Source: Acidobacteriota bacterium (GTDB taxonomy: Bacteria; Acidobacteriota; Terriglobia; UBA7540). Taken from it: a DNA stretch of 21,617 nucleotides. Below the pieces are notes generated by a model that was given only the letters and a program-made list of their open reading frames with translations, was not told where the DNA came from and did not search any database. This document shows, piece after piece, positions 1 through 7,023 of the stretch (position 1 is its first letter; every line of letters begins with the position of its first letter). The stretch covers positions 2,625 to 24,241 of the forward strand of contig PLWR01000406.1 of assembly GCA_003165615.1 (NCBI GenBank). Reading direction: 5' to 3'. A program made the position numbers and the translations under genes.

Positions 1-30
1 ATAAGCGATATTATTTGTGGCTCTCGGAAG

Positions 31-86
31 GGCGGGGCTTTAGCCCCGCCGCCCATGGGCGAAGGGTTGAATGGGCCTTTAGGCCC
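31..86. repeat. Two short GC-rich hairpins with TTTA loops
   Basis: Two perfect inverted repeats lie close together: GGCGGGGC-TTTA-GCCCCGCC at 31-50 and GGGCC-TTTA-GGCCC at 73-86. They share the same loop and the same G-run/C-run design, so they look like members of one dispersed short palindrome family rather than two unrelated terminators. No T-run follows either one. No gene is visible in 1-377 apart from this and the repeat at 116-252. Confidence 0.6.
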
Positions 87-115
87 TGAAGGCGCGTCTC
101 TTCAGGGGCTAAACA

Positions 116-252
116 GGCTGCGGAAAAACTCCCCAATGCTGTCATCCTGAGCAGCAGCGAAGGATCTCGCTCTGAGCGTTTTCACGGCAATGCGAGATTC
201 TTCGTCGCCTGCTGGCTCCTCAGAATGACAGTGCCGATGAGTTCTTCCGACC
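116..252. repeat. Palindromic dispersed repeat, copy 1
   Basis: The left end is GGCTGCGGAAAAAC and the right end GAGTTCTTCCGACCTC, which are imperfect inverted copies of each other. Inside is a second nested pair, TGTCATCCTGAG and CTCAGAATGACA (11 of 12 pairing). Most of the inside matches the copy at 4073-4231 nearly base for base, and the same plan recurs at 13904-14058. It has no coding capacity and is REP- or MITE-like. Confidence 0.75.
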
Positions 253-377
253 TCGTACTTCGGACTCTTTTTCTCGTCACTCCCCTTTGCTTTCGAGGTG
301 AAGGCGGCATAAGATGCTCTTACGGGCATACTGCCAGTGATTCAGCCTTGGCGAAGCAGCGATGGAAGGGAACCACC

Positions 378-584
378 ATGTCCAAGATTGATGAACTCAA
401 AGCTGATATCGAGCGACTCCCCAGCGAGGAGATGGCCGAGCTCTTCCGCTGGTTGTCCGAAAAGGAATGGGAGAGTTGGAACCGCGAGGTGGAAGCCGAC
501 TCCCAGAAAAAGGTTCCTGACACCGTTTCCCTGACACCGTTTCCTCCCCGGGAAGGCGAGAGGTCGAAAGGGGAATTGCCATGA
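378..584 (+). CDS. Small hypothetical protein, antitoxin-like in style
   Basis: This is a 68-residue acidic, helix-prone protein (starts MSKIDELKADIERLPSEEMA). I chose the ATG at 378 because GGAAGGG sits about 7 bases upstream; the frame stays open back to 225 but reads through the palindromic repeat. The N-terminal 42 residues look like short proteins often seen in addiction modules. That is a resemblance only, and no toxin gene adjoins it. The last 25 residues are low-grade sequence that includes a tandem duplication (see 514-540), so the original C-terminus may have been replaced. The stop overlaps the next start as ATGA, so the downstream glycosidase-like gene is probably translationally coupled. 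Function unknown. Confidence 0.5.
   Translation: MSKIDELKADIERLPSEEMAELFRWLSEKEWESWNREVEADSQKKVPDTVSLTPFPPREGERSKGELP
514..540 (+). repeat. Short tandem duplication
   Basis: TTCCTGACACCGT is followed immediately by TTCCCTGACACCGT, a near-exact duplication with a one-base length difference. It lies in the 3' end of the small ORF at 378-584 and encodes part of its odd tail. Confidence 0.7.
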
Positions 585-2734
585 GACACAGCCGACGGAA
601 TGTGCTACGGGGGATCGGGGTCGGCGCATTGTCATGCTGGGTGTCGTCGAAGGCCGCTAAAAGCGGCGCGCGGCCAGGTTTCCTCGACAATGCAGAGGCG
701 CCAAGCCCGGCGCCGGATCTCGCGCCCTCGCCCGCTCCCCGCGCCGGCCAGCCAGGTCCGCCCATGCTGCTCGGCACCAGCGTCATGGATGCGCCGCTCG
801 GTACCCACTACATGGATGCGCGGCGCAATGCGTTGGTCAAGTCGCTGGGCTTCTCCCACTTGCAAACCGACTCCGATCATCTGAGTGTCAACGAGCCGGA
901 GCCGGGGCGTTGGGACTGGACGGATGCCGACAAGGGCTTGGCGGCGGCGCGCGAAGCGGGACTCAAATGGCAATATTTCCCGCATTTCCACTGGCCGCCG
1001 GAATGGTACCGCAAGACGGCCAGGTTCGTCCCCTGCACCGGCTTGCGCTCGGGCCGCAAGCTCGCCTGCATGTCGCTTTGGAGCCCCGACATCGTCCCCT
1101 GGTTTGACCACGGTTACGCCGCGCTGGCGGAGCACTATGGCCGCGGCAACGACAAGCTCTATGCCATTTATCTCGGCATCCACGGCGATTTCGGCGAGAC
1201 TCTCTTTCCCATGGGCTTTCATCCTGACGAAAAGAAGTACTTTGGCGAGACCGGCGTGGCGCTGCGGGATTTTTGGTGCGGTGACGACCATGCCCGGAAC
1301 GATTTCCGCCGCTCGGTTGAGGCGAAGTATCGCACCGTGGTAAAGCTGAATGCCGTTTGGGGCACACCGTATCCCTCGTTTGACGCGGTGGATTACCCGG
1401 CAGGCGCTTACAGCGCAAGCGCCGATGCCGTCAGCACGCCCGAAGCGCGTCGATACTGGCTGGATTTTGTCCAGTGGTACTACGACAGCATGACGAAATT
1501 CACGGGCGAGGTTTGCCGCATCGCCCGCAAATACTTTCCGAATTCGCTGCTGCAAATTCCCGTCGGCGGGGGCAGCGAAAAGCTGATGTACGGCCAGGAC
1601 ACGACAGCGCTTCCCAAAATTGCGCGCCAGTACGGCGTACACGTCCGCTCCACGCACGGCGGCTACAAGCCGTTTCCACAAGCCTATGCCGCGATGATCA
1701 AGCGCATCGCCACGCCCAGCAAAGTGTACGGCGTGCCGCACTGGCTGGAGACGGGAGGCGACATCACGCCGGAGCGCACAGTTGGTCGCATCATGGAAGC
1801 CTTATCGTGCGGCAACTTCGGCTTCTGGGAGTTTGGCCAGAACATCGCGAGCGCCGCGGAGGTGTTCCGCGAGTATGCCCGGTTCCTCACCCGCGAGAAG
1901 CCGGTTGTGGACGCCGCGCTGTTTTTTCCCACCACCCATCATCGCTTGATCCGGAAGGATAATTTCCCCCAGCGGCTACAGGAGGTCGGCGTAAAACTCC
2001 GCGAGGTGATGGATTACGACATGGTGGACGAAGAGTTGATCGAAGATGCCGGACTCGAGCCCTATCGGGTTCTGGTCTGGATCGAGGGCCAGTTCGCTGA
2101 GGCCAGGACGCTCCAAACCCTGGCCGCATGGGTGGAAAGTGGCGGTGTATTGGTGCATCTGGGAGGGGAGCCCCCGCAAACCGTGGAGGGAGACACCGCC
2201 CCGGGTGCCGGGTTGCTTGGCCTCGCGCCGCCCACGGCCCCGCAGCCGGGCGGTCCGATCGCCGTGAGGAACACAGCCTTCTTGCGTCACCTGGCGGCGC
2301 ACACGGACCTCCGAGCAGAGGCGACGGTTAATAGTGTTAACGAAAAGGCCTCGGTCCTCGCATCAGTTGAAAATCGTCCGGCGATTTGGGCTATGCCGCA
2401 CGGCAAAGGCTGGGTGATCGTAGCGGCGGGCGGCGACCAGGCGACTTTCATGGAACTCGTGCGCGACGCGGTCTACAACCTGTCAAAGCTGGACCCGGCC
2501 AAGCCCGATGCACTGGAGGTTGATACGGATTGGGATGGTGTGTACTCGACGCTGCTGGCCACGGGAGAAGTCATTCTGTACAACTTCACTTCCGAACCGC
2601 GCGCCAAGACGGTGCTTGGTACCACCATTACGCTTCCGCCCACCTCGCTGCGCAGTGTGTTGGTCAAGCAGCCGGATCGGCGGACTTTCAGCCGCGGCGA
2701 CAGCATAGCTACCCCGCTTGCCGAGGCGATGTAG
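581..2734 (+). CDS. Exported glycoside-hydrolase-like (beta-galactosidase-like TIM barrel) protein
   Basis: A 717-residue protein. The N-terminus SRRNVLRG followed by a hydrophobic stretch is a Tat-type signal, then an Ala/Pro-rich linker (about 38-62). Residues about 65-440 read like a TIM-barrel glycosidase of the GH42-like kind, with aromatic-rich segments (WDWTDADKGL near 111, FPHFHWPPEWY near 133). Candidate acid residues are E206 in HGDFGET and E391 in HWLETGG; their role is inferred, not shown. Residues about 450-535 resemble the class-I glutaminase-like trimerisation domain of GH42 enzymes (VLVWIEGQF, then WVESGGVLVHLGG), and a beta-rich tail ends the protein. It likely acts outside the cytoplasm on a plant or microbial glycan; the substrate is unknown. 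It overlaps the small upstream ORF by 4 bases, and hairpins follow its stop. The exact GH family is uncertain. Confidence 0.65.
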   Translation: MRHSRRNVLRGIGVGALSCWVSSKAAKSGARPGFLDNAEAPSPAPDLAPSPAPRAGQPGPPMLLGTSVMDAPLGTHYMDARRNALVKSLGFSHLQTDSDHLSVNEPEPGRWDWTDADKGLAAAREAGLKWQYFPHFHWPPEWYRKTARFVPCTGLRSGRKLACMSLWSPDIVPWFDHGYAALAEHYGRGNDKLYAIYLGIHGDFGETLFPMGFHPDEKKYFGETGVALRDFWCGDDHARNDFRRSVEAKYRTVVKLNAVWGTPYPSFDAVDYPAGAYSASADAVSTPEARRYWLDFVQWYYDSMTKFTGEVCRIARKYFPNSLLQIPVGGGSEKLMYGQDTTALPKIARQYGVHVRSTHGGYKPFPQAYAAMIKRIATPSKVYGVPHWLETGGDITPERTVGRIMEALSCGNFGFWEFGQNIASAAEVFREYARFLTREKPVVDAALFFPTTHHRLIRKDNFPQRLQEVGVKLREVMDYDMVDEELIEDAGLEPYRVLVWIEGQFAEARTLQTLAAWVESGGVLVHLGGEPPQTVEGDTAPGAGLLGLAPPTAPQPGGPIAVRNTAFLRHLAAHTDLRAEATVNSVNEKASVLASVENRPAIWAMPHGKGWVIVAAGGDQATFMELVRDAVYNLSKLDPAKPDALEVDTDWDGVYSTLLATGEVILYNFTSEPRAKTVLGTTITLPPTSLRSVLVKQPDRRTFSRGDSIATPLAEAM

Positions 2735-2801
2735 GGGTAGGGCTTGGCCTACCCTTGTAATTCAACGGCAATTTGCGACGAGGGGACGGCAAGCCGTCCC
2801 C
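2735..2801. repeat. Hairpins downstream of the glycosidase-like gene
   Basis: GGGTAGG and CCTACCC (2735-2741, 2748-2754) form a small stem directly after the stop codon. GGGGACGGC-AA-GCCGTCCCC (2782-2801) is a perfect 9-base inverted repeat. Neither has a clear T-run. They could slow or end transcription between two convergent genes, or be further dispersed palindromes. Confidence 0.5.
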
Positions 2802-2830
2802 CTACGAGGAATTCCCCCCTCCCACATTGA

Positions 2831-3388
2831 TCACAGATTCTTGCGCAACTCTTCCACCGCCTGCTCCGGGGTGCTGATGAGCGTGACGATATCCATGGCG
2901 GGGGCTGTCCAGTTGGGATCTCCGTTCTTTAATTGACCTTCTTGCTCCAGGCAATCGATGACCGGCTGCCAATAGGGAGCCATCACGAGGAGCGGTTTGC
3001 GCCCGCCCACGGTTTTCGAGAGGCTGCCCTTATTCATCATCTCCCAGGCAAGCGCCAGTTCCGCCAGCGTTCCCGTGCCGCCGGGAAGAGTCAGGTAAGC
3101 ATCGCCGCGTTCGATGAGGGTCATCAGGCGCTCGGGAAAATTCTGCGTGCGGACTTCCTCGACAATGTAAGCATTGGCCGGGCGTGGCCAGATGACGCAG
3201 GTGACGCCGATGGTGTGCCCGCCGGCTTCGCGCGCGCCCCGCGCCGAGGCTTCCATCAGGCCGCTGTATCCGCCATTGCAAACCGCATAGCCCGCTTCCG
3301 CCAGCAACCGGCCCAGGCGCTGCGCCTCAACATAAGCCTTACTGCCTTCCCCGGGCAGGGAGCTTCCAAATACCGTGATGGTTTTCAT
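2831..3388 (-). CDS. LOG-family / TIGR00730 Rossmann-fold protein
   Basis: A 185-residue protein of about the usual length for the family. It opens with the nucleotide-binding beta strand ITVFGSS, has a GGYSGLM segment (about 39-45), and carries the family hallmark PGGTGTLAE at residues 102-110. Characterised members (LOG) release cytokinin bases from riboside 5'-monophosphates, and many bacterial members are annotated only as Rossmann-fold nucleotide-binding proteins or putative lysine decarboxylases. The usual Arg-Lys upstream of PGG is not obvious: the stretch is RLMTLIERGDAYLT, so substrate choice may differ. The ATG at 3388 has a GGAGAG ribosome site about 10 bases upstream. It is convergent with the glycosidase-like gene and appears to be a single-gene unit. 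Confidence 0.85.
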   Translation of the reverse strand: MKTITVFGSSLPGEGSKAYVEAQRLGRLLAEAGYAVCNGGYSGLMEASARGAREAGGHTIGVTCVIWPRPANAYIVEEVRTQNFPERLMTLIERGDAYLTLPGGTGTLAELALAWEMMNKGSLSKTVGGRKPLLVMAPYWQPVIDCLEQEGQLKNGDPNWTAPAMDIVTLISTPEQAVEELRKNL

Positions 3389-3412
3389 GGTGATGTTCTC
3401 TCCTCAGCAAGT

Positions 3413-3444
3413 GTAGAGCGGACTAAGAAACAGGTCCGCTCTAC
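3413..3444. repeat. 11-bp inverted repeat
   Basis: GTAGAGCGGAC at 3413-3423 and GTCCGCTCTAC at 3434-3444 are perfect inverted copies with a 10-base loop. It lies just upstream of the LOG-family gene start, so it may be an operator or, more likely, another dispersed palindrome. Nothing else is evident between here and the promoter-like site at 3625. Confidence 0.6.
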
Positions 3445-3624
3445 GCCTGCACTTCATCATCGTATATTTTAGCTAACACTTTTGACGGGAAGATTACAAA
3501 AGAATCTGGAAGTGTTTATCGTCACCTGTTTGGAAGTGGATTCGATTTGGATTTCTCAGTGGCGTGGCTGCGGTGACGCTTGCCGGCTGGCTGTATGCGC
3601 CGGAAAAGCAACGCCGAACTGGGA

Positions 3625-3630
3625 TATAAT
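3625..3630 (+). promoter_or_regulatory. Candidate -10 box for hicB-hicA
   Basis: A perfect TATAAT lies 32 bases before the hicB start. No good -35 is seen at 16-18 bases upstream (the region reads GGAAAA), so this is a weak call. Confidence 0.35.
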
Positions 3631-3662
3631 GTTGATCGGCAGGAAGATGGCCGGGAGGTCCC

Positions 3663-3878
3663 ATGGCAAACGAATATACCGCTGTATTTGAGCGTGACGG
3701 CGAATGGTACATCGCTTACTGTCCGGAGATTCCTGGGGCCAATGGGCAGGGAAAGACCAAAGACGAGGCGCGCGCCAGTTTGCGCGAGGCCATCGCTCTC
3801 ATTCTGGAAGACCGGCGACAAGACGGCCTGCGCGGGATTCCCCCGGAAGCTGAACTCGAAACCATAACCGTCAAGTGA
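3663..3878 (+). CDS. hicB: HicB-like antitoxin (short form)
   Basis: A 71-residue protein with the HicB/UPF0150 partial RNase-H fold pattern: YTAVFERDGEWYIAYCPEIPG followed by a helix with KTKDEARASLREAIALIL. Family members bind and neutralise the HicA mRNA interferase. This one is the short type and ends soon after the fold (ELETITVK), with no ribbon-helix-helix or HTH tail, so DNA-binding autoregulation is not obvious from its own sequence. The start ATG has GGGAGG 4 bases upstream. The stop overlaps the GTG start of hicA, so the antitoxin is made first and the toxin is translationally coupled, which is the reverse of the commoner hicA-hicB order. Confidence 0.85.
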   Translation: MANEYTAVFERDGEWYIAYCPEIPGANGQGKTKDEARASLREAIALILEDRRQDGLRGIPPEAELETITVK

Positions 3879-4063
3879 AAAGAAGCAGCCTGCTCCAGCA
3901 TTTACGCAAACACGGTTGCAACCTCAAACGCGAAGGAAGCAGCCATTCCCTCTGGTCGAACCCTCAAACCGGCGTCATCGAGGCCATACCGCGCCACACC
4001 GAAATCTCAAACCTGCTGGCCAGGAAAATCTGCCGTAACCTGTCGGTCCCCGAAATCGGATAA
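3875..4063 (+). CDS. hicA: HicA-like mRNA interferase toxin
   Basis: A 62-residue protein starting at a GTG that overlaps the hicB stop (GTGA). It has the HicA double-stranded-RNA-binding-like pattern: LLQHLRKHGCNLKREGSSHSLW, then a conserved-looking IPRHTEI. The His in GSSH (residue 24) is the expected catalytic residue. HicA toxins cleave mRNA and tmRNA and halt growth until HicB restrains them. Length is normal and the reading frame intact, so the pair could be functional. The stop codon lies 10 bases from the end of repeat copy 2, so the module has a repeat as its direct downstream neighbour. Confidence 0.87.
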   Translation: MKRSSLLQHLRKHGCNLKREGSSHSLWSNPQTGVIEAIPRHTEISNLLARKICRNLSVPEIG

Positions 4064-4072
4064 GAGGTATAA

Positions 4073-4231
4073 GAGGCTGCGGAAAAACGCCCCCATGCTG
4101 TCATCCTGAGCAGCAGCGAAGGATCTCGCTCTGAGTGTCTTCAAGACAATGCGAGATTCTTCCTTCGCTGAGCTCAGGACCGCCTGCCGGCTCCTCAGAA
4201 TGACAGTGCCAATGAGTTTTTCCGCCGCCTC
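4073..4231. repeat. Palindromic MITE-like repeat, copy 2 (best-preserved ends)
   Basis: 159 bp, bounded by GAGGCTGCGGAAAAAC on the left and GTTTTTCCGCCGCCTC on the right, inverted copies matching at 15 of 16 positions. The nested TGTCATCCTGAG / CTCAGAATGACA pair is present as in copy 1. ATAA flanks both sides (4069-4072 and 4232-4235), a possible 4-bp target duplication, although ATAAGAGG is also locally repeated on the left. Compared with copy 1 it has an extra internal stretch, about TCCTTCGCTGAGCTCAGGAC. Confidence 0.8.
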
Positions 4232-4261
4232 ATAAGCCCGAATATCCGATGGAAACCATGA

Positions 4262-5917
4262 TTACCGCTGCCTTGCAAACCACTTATAAATCTCCACCGT
4301 AATCGCGTCGAGTGTTTCCTGGCCGGTCTTGTTCGGGAGGGGATGATTGTTCGCCATGATGGAGAAGACCAGGCGCTTTCCCGAGGGCAGCTCCATGTAA
4401 CCGGAGAGCGTGTTGACGTGCTCCACGGAGCCGGTCTTGGCGTGAATCTTTCCCTTCAACTCATCCTCTAAGAAACGGTGGGCCAGCGTGCCGTCGACGC
4501 CTGACACCGGCAGGGAATCGAACCAGGCCTGGAAGTGCGGCGAGCGCGCCATGTGGATGAGCAACTTCACCGCAGCTTGGGGCGCCACCAGGTCCTCCCG
4601 CGAAAGCCCCGAGCCATCGACGAAATCGATTTCGCCCGGCAGGATTCCCACCTGCTGCGTGGCAAAGGCGTTCAGTGCTTCCAATCCCCCGGCCAGGCTG
4701 CCATGATTGTTCTGCACACGCCCCAGGGTTCGCAGCAGCATTTCCGCATGCAGGTTTTCACTTTCCTTGTTGACCACCTTGATCGCCTCACGCAGCGGGG
4801 CGGAAGTGTGTTCCGCCAGCACCACGCGCGGCGATGATGAGGGGACGGGATTGGGCAAGGAAGCGGCTTCCAGGCGCGTGAAGTGGCGAACTTCGCTCGG
4901 CCCTTGTACCAAAATGCCACGGGCGCGAAGTGCGGCGCGGAATTGTTCCGCCACCAACAGAGGAGGATTGGCGATGGCAACCGTTTCATCGTCGCCGCCG
5001 CCATCGATGGGAACCTGCCCCCAGAGGTCAAGTTCCATCGAGCCGGGTTGGCGCTCCAGATGATAATTCTTCTCGCTGCCTTTCGCCCCCGTCACGATGT
5101 GATTTTTCAGTAAGTAATAATCCGCGATCGGAGTCAGGCGCACCACGGCTCCGTCACCAGCCTTTTCGCCCGGCTTGACCTCCAGCGTCAGCAGGTTGTC
5201 ATTGAATGCCAGCGCCGTGACGGGCGCTCCGTATCCCCACTCCAGATCATCGGCGGCCCAGTTCGGCGCAAAGGGTTCCCAAACAAAGTAGCTGTCGTCG
5301 GCAATCAGCGTTCCCGTGACCTCGCGCACACCGCGCGCTTTGACCTGGTCAGCCAATTCCTGAAGGGATTTGTCGGCAGGCTGTTGCGGGCCGTGATAGG
5401 TGTAAGGGAAGGTGCGGATGCCGAGGTTCGGGTCGCCGCGCCCCACAATGTAAATATCCCCCACGCGCCCCTGCGCGTCGGGTGCGGCATCGCTTTCCAC
5501 GGTGGTGTGAAAAGCGTAGTCGGGACCCAGTTTCTCCAGCGCCGCCGCGGTGGTGAACATCTTCATGTTGGAAGCGGGGATAAAGAGGTGGTCGGCGTCG
5601 CGCTCGAAAAGCAATTTGCCGCTCTCCAGTTCAACCACCTGGATGCCCCACGAGCCACGCCGCGCATCGCTGGGAGCAAGGATTTTGTCGATCCGCTTAT
5701 CGAGCGCCGACTTCCTGCGCGCATGCCCGGTAGTGGCGGCGGGAGAGGTAGAATTCTCCGTGATTCGTACGCTGGCAAGTCCGAACCTGGCAGCCTGACG
5801 AGATTGCTCTGCGAACAGCGGCACTGCGGGCGGCACTGCCAGAGCAAGGAGGAGCAAAAGCAGTGCACAGGTCCATCTTGGACGAAGGTAATGTGGGGTT
5901 TGCTGCACAAAATTCAA
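4262..5917 (-). CDS. dacB: D-alanyl-D-alanine carboxypeptidase/endopeptidase (PBP4, peptidase S13)
   Basis: A 551-residue periplasmic peptidoglycan hydrolase. All three serine-acyltransferase motifs are present: S116-N-M-K119 (SxxK), S386-E-N388 (SxN) and K494-T-G496 (KTG), plus the S13-typical VDGSGLSR near 433. The long insert between the first and second motifs is normal for this class. Residues 17-36 are a strongly hydrophobic signal segment. The start is unsure: the frame opens with TTG at 5917 inside an A/T-rich repeat array, and a GTG at 5908 is an equal choice. No ATG or ribosome site is seen, so the repeat array seems to have taken over the 5' end. It removes terminal D-Ala and cuts cross-links. 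It is last in the leftward lptD-hemB-dacB run. Confidence 0.92.
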   Translation of the reverse strand: MNFVQQTPHYLRPRWTCALLLLLLALAVPPAVPLFAEQSRQAARFGLASVRITENSTSPAATTGHARRKSALDKRIDKILAPSDARRGSWGIQVVELESGKLLFERDADHLFIPASNMKMFTTAAALEKLGPDYAFHTTVESDAAPDAQGRVGDIYIVGRGDPNLGIRTFPYTYHGPQQPADKSLQELADQVKARGVREVTGTLIADDSYFVWEPFAPNWAADDLEWGYGAPVTALAFNDNLLTLEVKPGEKAGDGAVVRLTPIADYYLLKNHIVTGAKGSEKNYHLERQPGSMELDLWGQVPIDGGGDDETVAIANPPLLVAEQFRAALRARGILVQGPSEVRHFTRLEAASLPNPVPSSSPRVVLAEHTSAPLREAIKVVNKESENLHAEMLLRTLGRVQNNHGSLAGGLEALNAFATQQVGILPGEIDFVDGSGLSREDLVAPQAAVKLLIHMARSPHFQAWFDSLPVSGVDGTLAHRFLEDELKGKIHAKTGSVEHVNTLSGYMELPSGKRLVFSIMANNHPLPNKTGQETLDAITVEIYKWFARQR

Positions 5918-6040
5918 AATTCAATATTCAAAATTCAAGATCAAGGGCCGGGATTCAAGATTCAAAACTCAAGATCAGGATTGAAAATTCAAAATTCAAA
6001 TCCAAAATCTGAGATCTGAAATCTGAGATCTGAGATTCAA
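5909..6040. repeat. A/T-rich word-repeat array between dacB and hemB
   Basis: Imperfect iterations of AAAATTC, ATTCAAGATC and AGATCTGA, e.g. AAAATTCAAAATTC at 5909-5922 and again near 5985-5998. The last third turns into GAGATCTGAAATCTGAGATC. Base composition is very different from the GC-rich flanks. The array runs into the 5' end of dacB and reaches within 8 bases of the hemB stop. A sister array with related words lies at 12485-12775. Confidence 0.8.
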
Positions 6041-6047
6041 AATCATT

Positions 6048-7019
6048 TCAGCCCAGCAGGTGGGCCACCTCTTTGGCGTAATAGGTAAGGATAATGTCAG
6101 CCCCGGCGCGGCCGATGGAGGTCAGGGTTTCCATAATCATCCGCTCGCGATCGATCCAGCCCAGACGCGCGGCGGCTTCAATGAGGGAGAACTCCCCGCT
6201 GACCTGGTAGGCGGCGATGGGAACATCAAACTCACGGCGGGCGAGGGCAATAATATCCAGATAGGGAAGCGCGGGCTTGACCATGATGATGTCCGCCCCT
6301 TCTTCCACGTCGAGCGCAATCTCGCGCATCGCTTCCCGCTGATTGGCGGGGTCCATTTGATAGGACTTGCGGTCGCCGAATTTGGGAGCGGAATCCGCCG
6401 CTTCGCGGAAAGGGCCGTAAAAGGCTGAGGCGTACTTGGCGGAATAAGCCAGAATGGGAATTTGCGTATGGCCGTGGGCATCCAGTTCGTCGCGAATCTC
6501 ACCCACGCGGCCATCCATCATATCGGAGGGGGCAACGATGTCCGCGCCGGCCTCCACCTGGGTCAAGGCCGTCTGGGCCAATAGCCGCAGGGTGGAATCA
6601 TTATCGATTTCGCCGTTCTTGATCAGTCCACAATGGCCGTGGCTGGTGTATTCATCCAGACACACATCGCAGATGACCAGCAGGTCCGGCAAAGCCTTCT
6701 TCACCGCGCGCACGGCTCTTTGCACGATGCCGTCCGGATCGTACGCGCCCGTGCCCGTTTCATCCTTGCTTTCCGGAATGCCAAAGAGAATTACGGCGGG
6801 GATGCCGAGGTCGTAAGCGCTCCGGCACTCCTCCACCAGCAGGTCAACTGACCAGCGGAAGTTGCCGGGCATGGATTTGATTTCACTCTTAACCTGCGTG
6901 CCGGGGCAGACAAAGAGCGGGTAAGTGAGGGAGCGAACACTCAGGCGCGTTTCGCGCACGAAGCCGCGAAGCGCCTCGGTGCGCCGTAATCGCCGGGGGC
7001 GGTGGATGGGGAAAGGCAT
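6048..7019 (-). CDS. hemB: Delta-aminolevulinic acid dehydratase (porphobilinogen synthase)
   Basis: A 323-residue cytoplasmic enzyme that joins two 5-aminolevulinate molecules into porphobilinogen for haem and other tetrapyrroles. The two Schiff-base lysines are K195 ([16 protein letters not shown]) and K248 ([12 protein letters not shown]). The metal-site loop reads [15 protein letters not shown] (117-131): C120 and C130 are there, but the middle ligand position of the three-Cys zinc type is D122. The phosphate/substrate loop [15 protein letters not shown] is intact and length is normal. It starts 4 bases after lptD ends, so the two are surely co-transcribed. No clear ribosome site precedes the ATG, suggesting coupling to lptD translation. 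The haem product fits the presence of a dihaem-type protein in the same window. Confidence 0.96.
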   Translation of the reverse strand: MPFPIHRPRRLRRTEALRGFVRETRLSVRSLTYPLFVCPGTQVKSEIKSMPGNFRWSVDLLVEECRSAYDLGIPAVILFGIPESKDETGTGAYDPDGIVQRAVRAVKKALPDLLVICDVCLDEYTSHGHCGLIKNGEIDNDSTLRLLAQTALTQVEAGADIVAPSDMMDGRVGEIRDELDAHGHTQIPILAYSAKYASAFYGPFREAADSAPKFGDRKSYQMDPANQREAMREIALDVEEGADIIMVKPALPYLDIIALARREFDVPIAAYQVSGEFSLIEAAARLGWIDRERMIMETLTSIGRAGADIILTYYAKEVAHLLG

Positions 7020-7023
7020 GGTA

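Noticed and set aside
632..1741. 369-codon minus-strand frame
   Set aside because: Shadow of the glycosidase-like gene; Arg/Ala/Val-rich with no domain pattern.
3482..3691. 69-codon ORF upstream of hicB
   Set aside because: Overlaps the hicB start region in another frame, no ribosome site, no recognisable features.
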